A DNA stretch of 64,000 nucleotides from positions 124,001-188,000 of the forward strand of contig JAHRBS010000002.1 in the NCBI GenBank assembly GCA_024305745.1, written 5' to 3'. Of this stretch, positions 44,438 through 56,673 are shown in pieces. The first letter of the stretch is position 1. Each line of letters starts with the position of its first letter. A program made the position numbers and the translations under genes. The notes beneath the pieces are model-generated. The model was not told the origin of the DNA and did not search any database. It saw only the letters and a list, made by a program, of their open reading frames with translations. This stretch comes from Polyporus tsugae (Eukaryota; Basidiomycota; Agaricomycetes; Polyporales; Polyporaceae).

Positions 44438-45919
44438 TGCCTGGGTAGAGGAGGGGAGATGATTAGAGGCTGGGCAGTCGGGAGCGGGGGGCGAGACGAT
44501 TATAGGAAAGGAGGCGTACCAGGTGCATATTAAATAGGTTTGGGACCGGGGGCGGCATGGTACGAGCAGTTTCGTACAGGTCACGAAACGCTGAAGGTGC
44601 GCCCATAGCGAGAAAGCGCACAAAGCAGGGAGGATACCCTAGGAGGGACAATGCGGCGGTAATCTATGAACAAGCCGGGGGTTTTGTGCTCTCCTGACGC
44701 ATTAATGCAAGCGACTTTGAGGGCCGCGGAGAGCGACGATTGCAGGGTGCATGGCTTGCGCTCGTTGTCTTCTCTGCCTCGTTGTAGCAGAGATTTGACG
44801 GGGAGTGGCATATGAGTGGCGTGGCGCTCACGGGCATGAGCTATGAGGACGGTTCAGCTTGTGGCTACGGACGTGCGAGAACAGCGGGTGCGCACCTTTT
44901 GGCGATGTAGTCCCAAGCGATGGCCATCGATATCCATCACTAAACACTTAGGCAAGACTACAGGGGCTCAAAGCCAAGACACGGCGTCCCTGTCAAAGTT
45001 AAGATATCTCGATTGCCACATCGCAAAGCACTGTCCTTCCTGAAATTGGCCGGCTCGGTTTGTCGTAGACCTGGCTCAAGATGAATAAGAAACACGTTAT
45101 GCATGCTTCAGGAAAGACGGTCAATAGCGGGCGGGCAGAGGGCAACTTCGTGGGTAAGAGAAGATTGATGAGTGGCACAGGGACCTTGCGCGGCGCGGAA
45201 TGGTTGCAACCTTCGGGCGGCCGGCACGCTCCCCGTGTTCAGTGGCGTGCAGTGTGTTGCGGGTCGGCGACGGTCGATGTACCTTTGCCTTCTTCGCCCC
45301 CCGATGGCCAAGGCCCGATGGTCAAGGCGAGGCGCACTGGGAGGGTGTCAAGCGAGGAACATAACCACAATCGATACGTATTCTAGACCGTCAGAGTCCA
45401 ACGCAATTGAGAAAGTTAAGCTCAAACTGGTTCTAGATGGACGGTAATGGACGGCACATACCTTCCGAATGAACTATGGCGGCTCTCCGACGGAGTCTCA
45501 CAGTCTATCATGTTATGTACTCGACACACGGACCTAACAACTCCTCAGCTGCTTCCTGCAAACACAGTTACCTTTGGCAGCGATAACATGTTGACCGATG
45601 CCAGGCCGTTGAGTGCACCGGAACGTCGTCGCCGTTAGGGTCGACCTATTCACGAAGCAAGAACTGCATTAGAATGTGAAACGAATGCGCGGTGGACGCA
45701 GGTGAAGGTGAGAGGACATGACGTCATGGATGGGTGGCAGCGGGATGGGTGTCCGACGTCATGGCAGCTGCTTGCAAACCGGCGACAAGACTCCACTCCC
45801 GTCCTTATATGCCGCTGCCCCTCGTCGGCTTCCCCACGCACAATCATCTCTTTCCTCATCGTCAGCTTACGCCAAATCACTCACTCGCTCCTCCCACATC
45901 CAAGAATACACGATACGCC
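44438..45919. other. 1.5 kb intergenic
   Basis: There is no supported gene. A TATA-like CTTATATGCC at about 45803-45812 lies about 110 bp before the next ATG and may belong to that gene. Confidence 0.35.
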
Positions 45920-46555
45920 ATGGCCAGTATCCCGGCTGCCTCGCGGAGCGCGTTCAAACGCACCATTGCGCGCACGTCCACGTCCGCTTCCCGTTCGACG
46001 CTCCGGTTCTACACGAGCACGATGAGCGACAACGACCCAGAGGTTCGTCTTTCACCTCCTACGAGCACATGCGAGATTGCCAACGCTCGCGCAGCTTCTC
46101 GAGAAAGAGAAGAAACGCAACATGAGCAAGCAGCAGCACAAAACCTCGACCCCTATCCCCGACACAGCGCCCGGGTGGAATGAGGCCCTCGCGACCTCGT
46201 CCGAGGCCGCCGTCAAGGCATGTCTTTCCTCAACACCCCCCTTCCTCCTCCTCACGATGTTGCTTGTCACCCGCTAACCCGCACGCGCATGCAGGCAGAT
46301 CGAAACTCGGGTAACCCTCTTGAGCTGCAGGAGCGGACGGTCTCATACATCAAGCGTCGGCACCACGAATCAGACAGCCCGCTCCCGCATGAGCCAGGGG
46401 TGTCGACGGAGGCGATGCAGAATGGCGAGGCTCCAACAGAGGCATCGTATTCGCGCGACGAGATCGACGGTCCGCTCAAGACCGCGCCGCACGGGACCAT
46501 CGTCGAGGAAGTGGAGTACAAGGAAGATGTGATAACCAGGAAGGCGGCAGCGTAA
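45920..46555 (+). CDS. Conserved small protein with mitochondrial-type N-terminus
   Basis: Exons 45920-46042, 46095-46217 and 46295-46555 give 168 aa. The first 34 residues are rich in Arg, Ser, Thr and Ala with no acid (MASIPAASRSAFKRTIARTS), as in a mitochondrial presequence; an internal ATG follows (MSDNDPE). The core reads PDTAPGWNEALATSSEAAVK, then ADRNSGNPLELQERTVSYIK, then RRH, and ends in an acidic tail (VEEVEYKEDVITRK). Fungi commonly have one protein of this look; its function is not known to me. The second intron uses a GC donor (AAG|GCATGT) with a normal CAG acceptor, because no GT donor keeps the frame so well. This is likely a housekeeping-type single-copy gene. Confidence 0.7.
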
Positions 46556-47536
46556 TGGTTGTGTGTCTGTGCGGCTGTCCCCGCCTGCGTCGAACCTGTC
46601 GAAGTATGTTCTTGTATTTTTATCGCCCCGTTACGTTCCCAGTCTCTTGGGGCCAAATTGGGGAGAGGTTGGACTAACGCACCTGCCCTCTAACTTCTTT
46701 CGCATGAGGCTTAACACGTACGTTCGAACCGTATCCTTGCCGTGGGGTCCACGAAGCGCTTTCCGACCTCAATTTCGACTGCCGTTTCTGCCATTGTTTG
46801 ACCGCAAGGTGTTGGCACAACATGGAAAGATGTGCGGGAGAACGAAAGCCTGTATTCCCAAGAAAAGGCTGGTTGTGCTTGAAAGTATGGTCGCCGGCAT
46901 GAGAGCCTTTGAGATAATCTGTGAAAATCCCGCCGCAAGAACAAACACGAAGACGGTTACATCACTCACCTCTTTCACGGTTGCTCTAGACACAGCCTAA
47001 AAGACAACGAAGGCCAAACATCTCCCCACATTTATCGGCCAGCTCGTATCCAGAAGAAACGGAAAAGGAGCATTGTGAGAAAGAAACAGCAGGAGGTTAT
47101 TCAAGCGCCCATACCACAGCGACGGCCCGAAGGTCGACCACGTTGTTGGCGCAAGGCTGCAGTGGCCACGCCGACCGCTCTTGCTGTTGTCCTTCCCCAC
47201 AACCCCACCCAGTGGGTCCATATCCGCCTCAGCCGATAAGCAAGACAAAATTCTGATCAAGTCCTTGGACGTTACACTGACGACACTACCAGCTTGCCTT
47301 TGAAGTTTGTTCACCAGTTCTCGCTCGCCACCTCTCGCATCCATATGCGCACGCGTTTCTCCGTCCATCCTACCGCAGCGATTCCCACCTCATAGTTGAA
47401 ACGATAGCGCATGCATCGTGCCTCCCTTCCGTCGCAGCCAGGACTGCATCTCCAAACCTACCTGCACTCGCACACCCTTTCCAACACACGCCCGACGCAA
47501 ATTTACGGATCCTCAAGTTCTCTTCGTCGCAGCACG
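46556..47536. other. Intergenic
   Basis: No supported gene. An open frame at 46563-47000 has no motif and is probably 3' UTR and spacer. Confidence 0.35.
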
Positions 47537-49709
47537 ATGAACTACTTTTGGGACGTCGTCGACTGGCTCCTCCCGCCGGTGCGCATCGTCGACGACCTCA
47601 CCGACCATCCCTCCGAACCCTCCTACCGGAAGACGACCCACCACCATTCCTCCCACTCCTCGCGTCGGGTATCCGGGAAAGAACACGACAGGGATCGGGA
47701 AAGGGATCGCGATCGCGACCGCGAAAGGCGGAGGGAGAAGGAGAGGGGAAGCGGACGGGACCGGGAGAGGACGCGGGAGAGGACGAGAGACAGGGAAAGA
47801 CAAGCACGCTTGTCCTCGGAGGCGGACAAGGAGCGCGAGCAGCTCCGCCAGCGCGTCCAGCAGCTCGAGCGCGAGAACGACAGTCTCCTCGAGCAGCTGC
47901 GCTCCACCCGCGATGAGCTTTCCAGGCTGTCCACCGCCGTGTTCCCCACACCCGACTCCCGCACGCCCCGATCCCTACCCGCATCCTACCCCGCATCGCC
48001 CTCCGACGCCCTTGGACTCGTCCACCCCATTCCCCAAACGCCCACGCCTGCTCCCCTCTCCCCGACGTCGCCCACGTCATCAACGTCCCCCGCTGCCGTA
48101 CAGTATTCGGCCGAGGCAGCACTCACGGACCCGAAGCGGCTCCGTGTCCTCTACTCCTCCCTGCGCGCGACGTACACGGACGCGCGCCAGACGATCCGCT
48201 CGCAGGCGGAAGAGCTCGCCTCGCTCAAGGGCTTCCTCTCCAAGACGGACGACTGGTCCGGGGCGCAGCTCCTCCAGGCGCTTGCCGACCTCAACTCGGA
48301 GATCATCCAGCTCTCCGCGTCCGTCGCGGAGGAGTTCGCCGCCGACCTCCGCGCGGACGCCCATGCGCCCGCCGTGGCGAAGGAGCGCGACAGGGAGATC
48401 GTGCGCCCGGCGCTGGGCAGGGAGATGGTGAAGCTGCTGGAGGGGAGGGAGCACGCGCAGGACCCGACGCTCGTGCAGTTCGCGCTGCAGGCGTGGGAGG
48501 TGTGGTGCGTGACGAGGATTATGGACGCGTTTTGCTACGGGCTCCCGGCGGACGTCGACGAGTCGCTGAGGAGGATCTTTGACCGCATGCAGCGCGAGGG
48601 TGAGTATCTTCGATTGTGACTATATGCGCTTTTCATGCTCATGGTTGATCGACCTTCGCATATCTTCAGAGCCCCAGCCGACAACGTCGCGCTGGCGCGC
48701 ACTCACCTACCGACACGCGCGCTCGCTCCTCACGCCCCGCCACCCGTCGTCCGAAACCTCATCACCCGACACGGTGACGCCCTCCCCCTTCAACTCCGCC
48801 CCCGCATCCATCGCATCCTCATCATTGCTCCCGGCCCCGCTCCTCTCGCTCACCGAGGCTAACCTGCGCGGCGTCCTCGCGATCCTCGCGCTCTCCGGCT
48901 GCACCGACGCGAGGGGGCTGCACCGCGACCCGCTCCGCACGCGCTACGGCAGCGCGCTGGCGCGCATCAGTGCGCGCGCGGAGCGCATCTCGGGCGTCGT
49001 GAAGGAGGGCGTGCTCAGCGGCCTCTTCGAGGTCATCTGGTGCCAGCCGTGCCGCGCTTCCCAAAAGCTGAAGCTCGCAGGGCTCAGCGTTAGTGCCAAT
49101 ATCAATGGCAGCGTGCCCGCGACGGTCCCCGCCGCAGCAGAAGTCCCGGTTCAGGCCTCTAAGCTGGACATCGATATCAACGAGATCGGGGCGAATCGAG
49201 GCAAGGGGAAGGAGCGGGAGTGGGTCGAGGAGGTCGAGCGGGCGCGGAATGGAGCGGACGAGGAGGAGAAGGAGCGGGGGCAGGGGCAGGGGCAGGCGGC
49301 GGACGAGATGTTCGACTGGGCGACGATGGAGAACGTGTACGCCGGACACTGCAATGAGCGCTGTCGCGTGCTGTGCACGGTCGAGCTTGGGCTGGCGTTC
49401 ACGCGGAGGCTGCCGGCGGAGGAGCGCGAGGAGAGCGTGGACGGGGACGGGATGGTCGTGTCCAATGCTAGTGCAGGCACGGGCAGAGGCTCGCGGCCGA
49501 CGTCCAGGATCTCGGCGATGTCGAGCTTGTCGCGGCCGGTGTCGATGGGGGGTGTCGGGGTGGACGGGGTCGTAGCGGGTAATGTGAGCATGAGCAGGAG
49601 TAGGAGCAGCACGAACGAGACGGCGACGATGGGGGATGGGAACAGGATGGTGAGGAACTTGCTGCTCAAGCCCAAGGTGCTGCTTGAGAGCGTGGTGGAC
49701 ATCCTGTGA
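47537..49709 (+). CDS. Unknown 700-aa coiled-coil protein with charged repeats
   Basis: Exons 47537-48599 and 48670-49709 give 700 aa. The start MNYFWDVVDWLLPPVRIVDD is followed by a highly charged Arg/Asp/Glu repeat (about residues 48-95) and a heptad-like coiled coil (EQLRQRVQQLERENDSLLEQ). Then come a Pro/Ser/Thr-rich linker, an alpha-helical domain (TDPKRLRVLYSSLRATYTDA, SGAQLLQALADLNSEIIQLS, LVQFALQAWEVWCVTRIMDA), and after the intron more helices (LTEANLRGVLAILALSGC) and a Ser/Gly-rich tail. Third-position G/C is high across both exons. The helical part looks like a conserved Agaricomycete family without a known role; the charged repeat recalls nuclear RNA-binding or scaffolding proteins. 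The annotated start is the ATG that begins the conserved-looking segment; an upstream in-frame ATG at 47411 is less likely. Confidence 0.72.
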
Positions 49710-51134
49710 TCACCCACTCCATGTGGCGACGTCGACCAAGTGTGCTGTTGCTCTGCGGCGAAGAATGACTAGTCAGGGGATGTGGTGAGTCCGTTTGAGT
49801 TTGCCACGATTCGGTTGGGTGCTGGAGCTAACTGGTACTTCTTCCATCTCCGTAAGGCTGCGCGGATGTGCTGGATGGTGTACACGCCTTCCATGCATGT
49901 TCAGCTCGCTTTGATGATTCGGCAAGACCAGCTTGCTCTCCATCTAGCACCCGTCATCTTCCTATTCCTTTCCGTGCTCACCCCGGCAATCAACCTCCCA
50001 AGAGTCGACGTTCTCTGGCCGTACCACGACCGGTGTTCTAGCTACCCACCAATCGCGCGCTTCCCCGCTACCCCTCGGAACCAAAGCAAACGCTAGTTCA
50101 TGCGACCTCACTCTTCAACGCCCAACTCCCGGAAATTACATTCAATTATCTGCGACGATCTCTTCCCTTCCCCACATCGGTATCCCCACTTCCGGGCCAT
50201 ATATCTCTAGCACACCCCCGTCCCCTGCAGTCTTGCTTTCATCTCATCTCGCATACAATACTCAATATCCTTTGCCGTCCTCGTGCACCCCGCACCCCCA
50301 ATCACCCGTGTATCACCACCCGCCTATAGCCTATTGCTTACCCAGACCAACGTCCGCACCCCACAATCCGCACGTCATACAGCACCATCACCATACCAGC
50401 ACCAGCATGAACGCCAGACATATTCATTTCGACGACCTTTCACGACCGCATACATATATATATGATATATCTACCGTAGACGACGATACCTCGTAATCCT
50501 TTCATATCATGGAAACCGGACTTCGAATTCCACCCACTACTACTTTGTGGTGCTTTCACTAGCGTGCTTGCATATGAAGGAACGTGTTGAATCGTCGAAG
50601 GCACAGCGCCGGTCACCATCCATTGCGTCAGGCATGCGGGGTATGCGACTGTAAGGCGCGATCATCTGCATGCAGGCAGGCAGGCAGGCAGCTGAGGATA
50701 CGGAGTGTTGTACAGATCTAGAGGCGGCCCTATACCGGTACCAATGGACTGTTCGACACGGAGAAAACCACCACCTCTGCAGGATCAGTAGATCGTTGCC
50801 TTCCACGTCGTCAGTGTCGTTCAAATCCCTCATAAGCCTGGAGGCCTGGTGTCATCATGCCGATTGCGAACACTTCTCTCGAGCTCTCGGTCCACCGTAT
50901 CATGATCACGTTCAAGTGCAAATCGGCATCCATTGGTTCCAGATCCATGTGTGCAATAATCGATACATAAGTAAGTAGCAAATATGTACATCCAAACCCG
51001 ATAACGAGCGAAGCAAACAAGTAGCACGATACATACTTACCTGGAGCCCTCATGACATCACGACATTAATGCGAGCACCAAGCATTCTAAAACCAAGCGC
51101 AGGCCCTCGTTTGCAACCACTCCTATGCAAGAGC
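49710..51134. other. 1.4 kb intergenic between convergent genes
   Basis: No gene is supported. It holds 3' flanks of both neighbours and a short tetranucleotide repeat. Confidence 0.4.
50672..50692 (+). repeat. (GCAG)n tetranucleotide repeat
   Basis: About five GCAG units in noncoding DNA. Confidence 0.8.
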
Positions 51135-53074
51135 TCAAGCTGACTGCGTCGGCGTGGCCGCGGCGGGGCTGAGCACGGACATGAACGCGGAGCGCTGCGT
51201 CGGGATCGCGGCCGCGAAGGACGTGCACGCGCCGTCGTCGGTCCAGTCGCCCGCGACGCCCCCGGGGATGTCGGCGTAGCTCCACCACTTGGCCGTCCAG
51301 AGGTGGCCGTTGTACACGACCTGCTGGCCGCCGTTGTACTATGCAGTCCGTCAGCTCAGTCAGTTCGGATGGGAGGGGAGGGGAGGGTGCTTACGGCGAC
51401 GTTGGAGACCCAGGCGGGGACGTTCGCGCACGAGCCGGAGCTGGCAGTCGAGGTGGCGGTGGCGGAGGTGCTGGTGAACGTGGTCGAGGGCGCAGACGTC
51501 GTGGTCCGGGTCGTGGTCGTGGCGGTCGAGCTCTTGGTCGTGGTCGTGGTAGTCGAGGTCGTGGTCGTGGTCGTGGAAGCGGGGGTCGAGGTCGTGGAGG
51601 GGACGGAGACGGTAGCTGGGCTCGAGGTCGTGCCACCGTTTCCGCTCTGGCGGATCGCGTTCTTGATCGCCTGGTCAAAGCGGCCGTTCGCTATTGCGAG
51701 GGAAGACAGCCTATCAGTCTAGGGCGTTCATGCTCATGGAGGGGGAGGGGGCGCACCGTACGCCTGCGACGCGTCCCAGAGCATCACGCCGCCGAACGAA
51801 GAGTACTGGTTGCGCGTCGCGACCGCGATGCTGCCGAGGGTCGATACATCGACGTAGCCGGAGCCGGCGGCGGTGCTCGAGGCGGGCGCACCGATGTAGA
51901 TCTTGACGTTCTTGTTGATCGAGACCGTCTTCGCCCAGTTGTCCCAATCGGCGAAGTTCCAGTCGTTCGTGTTGTTGAAGTTGGGCAGACTGCAGTAGTT
52001 GTTGTAGAACTGGACATAAACCGCGTCGAACGATGCGGCGTTCAGGACCCTGTGAGACATAGATATTAGGATGCCGATCGGAGGATGCCATGGGGTATTG
52101 AGACGACTTACGTGGACATGTAGGCATCGGGGAAAGGGCACTGGGGCGCAGCGGAGAAGTAGTAGGTCTTGGATGAACCTGATGCGAGGGTACGGATGCG
52201 GCTGATGAACGAGTCGAAGAACTGGGTGGAACCACCCTCGATGTCCAAATCGATACTGCGGACGCGCTGTTAGATCACTATACAGAGCTGGATGCTAAGG
52301 GGAACCTACGTACCCATCGAGGACAGCGCTGCCGAATGGACGAGTGGTGCTCGATCCACCAAGGAAGAGGTCCCAGATAGTGTCACCGAAGGAGGACGCT
52401 TGGCTTGCAGATGTGAAGCTAGCAGCACCGGTCGCGCCGCCTAGGGACAGCGTCACGATCTTGCCCTTAGACTGGCAGGTCTGGATGTCCGAGGCGAGGA
52501 AGGAGCAATCAGGCAGGTTTGTGTCGGAGAATACTGGGTCGCCGGAGGTACTGCAAATCTATATGAAGACATGAGCACACCATCCGCACAGAGCGCCTTG
52601 GGATGGCATGTGTTAAAATGAAAACCTTACGTTAGAGAGATCGAGGGAAGGCAGGCCTCCAGCATCAAAGAACACGTTCAAGAACGCGAGTGGGAACGCA
52701 TCAATCGAGTCGTCCTAGATTGGAGCTCGTGAGCTGACAGGAGATGGCTTCCAGTAAACAAGGTCTAACCTGGCAGTAGAAGGTAAGGTTCTTCTGGAAG
52801 TTCGCGGTGTCCGAGTGGGTGGCACCATACGAGTTCTGGCCCCAGTAGCTATAACGAAAGACCTAAGACCAAGCCTCAGCAGCGCTGCGGGGATACAACT
52901 TACACCGCGACCTAAGATCAAGAACGGTGAGTTGTGAAGATACGGACGGTCCAGTATGGAAGGACCCACGTTATCGGCCCTCGAGATATCGAAGGCAGCG
53001 ACGGTGCTGCTGCTGCTGAACAGACCGCAGGACAGAGTGGAAAGCACAGATGCGAGCCAGAAAGAAATCATCAT
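51135..53074 (-). CDS. GH18 chitinase with C-terminal CBM5/12, secreted
   Basis: Nine exons (53074-52970, 52911-52904, 52848-52770, 52714-52631, 52558-52314, 52255-52112, 52049-51757, 51690-51395, 51338-51135) give 485 aa. After a signal peptide ([20 protein letters not shown]) the GH18 barrel has [24 protein letters not shown] and the active-site [10 protein letters not shown] (DxxDxDxE complete). It continues with [26 protein letters not shown] and [15 protein letters not shown] Ser/Thr linker leads to a C-terminal chitin-binding module ([41 protein letters not shown]). It should cleave beta-1,4 GlcNAc links in chitin, for wall remodelling or prey and insect chitin use. Exon 2 is only 8 nt. 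All splice phases fit. A paralogue lies 1.8 kb upstream on the same strand. Confidence 0.92.
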
Positions 53075-54858
53075 GGACCACGGATTGCCAGGGGTTGCGA
53101 GCGAAGCTCAGTAGTAGTGAGACCGGACGAGTGGCTTGAGGCCATGGCAAGACCACACTCAGCGTATTTATCATTTCGGCCACATTAGAAGGCTAGTGGG
53201 GTAGTGCGCCTTGTACACGAATGCAGCACGATGCCAGAACGCCGCCGAAAGCGCATCTCGCCGCTCGAGTGGATCGAACAGAGGCACCGGTGACCGCTGC
53301 ACCCGCATGGATCGCTTCGCGCTCTGTCTGGTAAGGCTTGGACGTCATTGGGCCAGAGCGATGGCGGACCCCTGAGTGAAGGCCGAATAAGGTGAGCTTG
53401 CATGATATCGAAAGAAGAGAAAGCGTAGAAGGGGGAATAGGGAAAGGTGGGCCATGCGGCGCGGGTGCTCTCGATGGCGCCCCCCAGCTTCGAGATAGCA
53501 CACGACTCCCTCGGTTGTGATAGAAGACAACCTCAGGCCCAAGTCCTCCCTCGACCGGGGCCGGAAACATATGCACTGGGTCACGCACCTGTTGCCGGCA
53601 TGGCAGATAAGAGATATGCGCCCATCCGCGCTGACCACAGGTTGTTCGAAGGTGAGAAGTTGAGAACACGGGGGCACATGGCTCCAGTGTTGATTCTCCG
53701 TACCATAGCGACATGACAATGTCAACAGCGGAACGCAGTCGTCCAAATGCAGCTCGCCGCGATGGTGCGCTCGTTGGCTGGCGGATGCATGTTCTGAGAT
53801 CGATATCATCACCAAGTTTGTGCACGTGTCACAGCTGGCAATTACGAGCAGGCGTCATCATTTGTGAATAGTGTTGGACAGACGGATACGCGTCGTATCG
53901 TTGACAAAGGTGCGGTTGAACGTTAACTCCCGAGGGGACAGCGGCGGAAGCCTACGGGCGTAAGTATGTGTCGGAGGTGGTGGCATGGGAAGGTGAGCTG
54001 CACGGCGGCAGGATGGGAAAGCGGCGTGAAGCGCCTCAGGATGCGCAGCACCGGAGCACCGCTCGGATCTGCAGTGATCCTGCTCTCCTTCCCAGGTATG
54101 TTGGTCGCTGCTTTCTCATGCTGCGCCCGGGTACCCCGCAAAGTCAGATTGAACTGTCAAACAAGCTTGTTGCACGTTTTGCGAAACTACAACTCGCAAA
54201 TATGTACCTTACAGCCGGAGGGCTTCCAGGCATGGGATGCCTACTATATTTATCTCCGGCATCCTCTCAGATTGTGGCCAGGTTCAACTAGCTCCTCTTG
54301 CACATGCGTCACAGTGGGAGACACTGGTAGTACTGATGCTTGATACTCTATAAATGGGTAAGAGCCGGAGTTAGTACAACATCCCGCAGCGGCGGAGAGG
54401 CCAGGTACGAGGTCAGGTTTATGTTTGTGATTCGGAATGTTCTGCCTATACTGTACACCGCGACTGCGGCCCAGTCTACCATGTTGCCCATATATATGTA
54501 CTCTGGGAGTCGGTGGCCACCAGTTCAGTAGGGGATACTCCGCAAACCGGAACCCATCGCTGCGATCGTGTGTCGGTAGCAAAATTAAATCCGGACACCA
54601 TACGGATGCCCCGCTTTGCTTCCTGACTAAGTTTATCTACCCCCTGAAAGAAGCTGCGGGGCGCTGACCGGGACCGTAAACTTCGAAGCACCATGTGCCT
54701 GCGTAGGTTTCTAAATTTCGACTTCAAACTAAGTAGGTCCATACATTTCATCCAATGGCCGAGGTCGCCGAGCGACGCGAAAAGAGTCGGCCACTATCAC
54801 GACCGGCGTGATCTGGTACAGTTAACGTACGTCGACCGGGAGGAGCGCAGTAAAGGCA
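53075..54858. other. 1.8 kb between the tandem chitinase genes
   Basis: It contains the promoter of the CBM-bearing chitinase (a TATA-like ATAAATA on the minus strand near 53163-53169, about 90 bp before its ATG). Open frames at 53193-53825 have no motif. Confidence 0.4.
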
Positions 54859-56629
54859 TCATACGTCTCCATGATCCTCCTCGGGCTTCCCGGAGTCGAC
54901 AGGCGTGCGGCAGGTAATACCTGCTGTGGCGGTGGCGGATCCGCGAGACGTTTCAAAGCCGGAGCTGGTTTTATGCCGGCGGCGGCTAGTGATTTCGCCG
55001 CCATCCGTGGTGACATTGGAGTCGGTCGAGCTCGTAGGCCGCCCCTCGTCCGTGTCCGTGGCTAGAAGAGTTGAGGAGGCCGAAGTAGAGGCCGGGACGT
55101 CCGTGCTGAAGGTTGGCTCTGTGGGAGACGGCGGAGCGCCCCCGCCGCTCTTCATGAGAAAGCTCTTCATCTGTTTGTCGAAGTTGCCGTTGTCTGGGAC
55201 GAGATGGACGTCAGCATGCTATGATAGCCTTCACGCCGCAGAGCGGGCCGATGGTACGTACCCCGAGCATTACCCGCATCCCACAACATCACTCCCCCAA
55301 AAGACGAGTAGTTCTGTCGTGTGGCCCCGATGATCGTCCCCATCTGGTCAGCTTCAACGTAATAGTTGCCCGCGCTTTGAGATGCAGGGGCTCCGACATA
55401 GAGTTTGACGTGCTTGTTTGGAGACGTGTTCGAGGCCCAGTCGTCCCTGCGCCATCTGAGTTCAGTTGGCGGAATGCGAGGAGCTATCCGACATACCATG
55501 TGCCAAAGTTGAAGTTATCCCAGCCGTGCTCTTCAACTTGAAGGCCACACGTAGGCTCGTTGTTGTCTGCCAAAGTCGACGTGAGCGACGGACACTGTAC
55601 AGAAGCCCCCCATGCACTTACAGAATTGGATGTAAATCGCGTCAAAAGGGACATGGTTCAGCACGCTAGTAGTATAATTTGGTCAGTAACCGAATACGCA
55701 GAATAGTGAGATAGTGAAGCGCTGCTCACTACGACATATAACCATCAGGGAATGGGCATTGTGGCGCCCCAGTCAAGTAGTACTTGCGGGTATCTCCCTG
55801 CTCCTTCGCATATTCCCACACACGATCGACGAACGAGGGGAAATGTGTGGTTTGCCCGCCCTCGATGTCGAGGTCGACACTGCATGGAAGATCAGCGGCC
55901 TTGAACAGTCAAGGGAAGCTGTCTCGAACGCACCCGTCCAAGACGATATCTCCGAAAGGCCGCTTTCGTCCCTTGCCCCCGAGGAACGTATTGTATATCA
56001 TCTCCCCAAACGTCTTGGCTTCGTCGTCAGACGATAGGACGACAAAGGCATCTCCGCCACCGATAGAGACCGTAACGATCTTGCCTGCGGCTTGGCAGGC
56101 TTTCACCGCATCCCCGAGCTTCGCGCAGCCATCGAGCTCACCCTGGCCGCAATCGCTCTACATGCGTTCGCGATTGTGAGTATGGGACAGGTTTCGACGG
56201 TATCGATCTAGGAAGGGAAAACATACACCAAAATTATAAGTCATCGATCCCGTGCTCGTAGGATATGCCGAGACGAAGGCAAGTATGACGGTATCAGAGG
56301 AATCGCTCTACAGCAAAATGAAGGTTAGTGACAACGCTCTATCGTCCTTGATTTATACGCACTTGGCAGACTTCCATCAAGTCCGGCTGGTTGTCGTTCT
56401 GCCCCCAGTAGCTGTGGCGCGAGTCAACACTGCGAATGGGTATTTGTAAACGGAGACTTACATTGCCAACTACGATAGATGAGTCAGGAAGGTAAGGTGG
56501 ATGATATGGAATGGAAGGACATACGTTGCTCGATCGCGTCATGTCAAACTTGGCCGCCTGGGCCGCCACGACGAAGAGTAGGGCGCATAGCGCAGCGTAG
56601 AAAGGGAGGTTTTTACTGAATCCGGGCAT
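54859..56629 (-). CDS. GH18 chitinase without carbohydrate-binding module
   Basis: Ten exons (56629-56525, 56469-56462, 56411-56363, 56307-56227, 56157-55934, 55879-55730, 55665-55622, 55566-55497, 55446-55262, 55193-54859) give 416 aa. A signal peptide (MPGFSKNLPFYAALCALLFV) precedes NLAIYWGQNDNQPDLMEVCQ, KIVTVSIGGGD, the complete catalytic [34 protein letters not shown] and [14 protein letters not shown]. Unlike its neighbour it lacks a CBM5/12 module; after the barrel there is a Ser/Thr/Asp-rich tail ending DHGDV. The tail has a possible extra intron donor (CAG|GTATTA near 54918), so the true C-terminus is uncertain. Exon 2 is again exactly 8 nt at the same protein position. Likely an extracellular or wall-bound chitinase, a diverged tandem paralogue. 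Confidence 0.88.
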
Positions 56630-56664
56630 CGTAAGCTGTTGGCCATATTCCTCGACGCCAAGGA

Positions 56665-56673
56665 CTTTATAAC
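56665..56673 (-). promoter_or_regulatory. TATA box of the CBM-less chitinase
   Basis: GTTATAAAG on the minus strand lies 36-44 bp before the ATG, which would give a very short 5' UTR. Confidence 0.45.

Noticed and set aside
51303..52069. Plus-strand Gly/Val/Arg-rich open frames over the chitinase gene
   Set aside because: They are antisense to the Ser/Thr linker and barrel of the chitinase, whose nine exons fit in phase on the minus strand.
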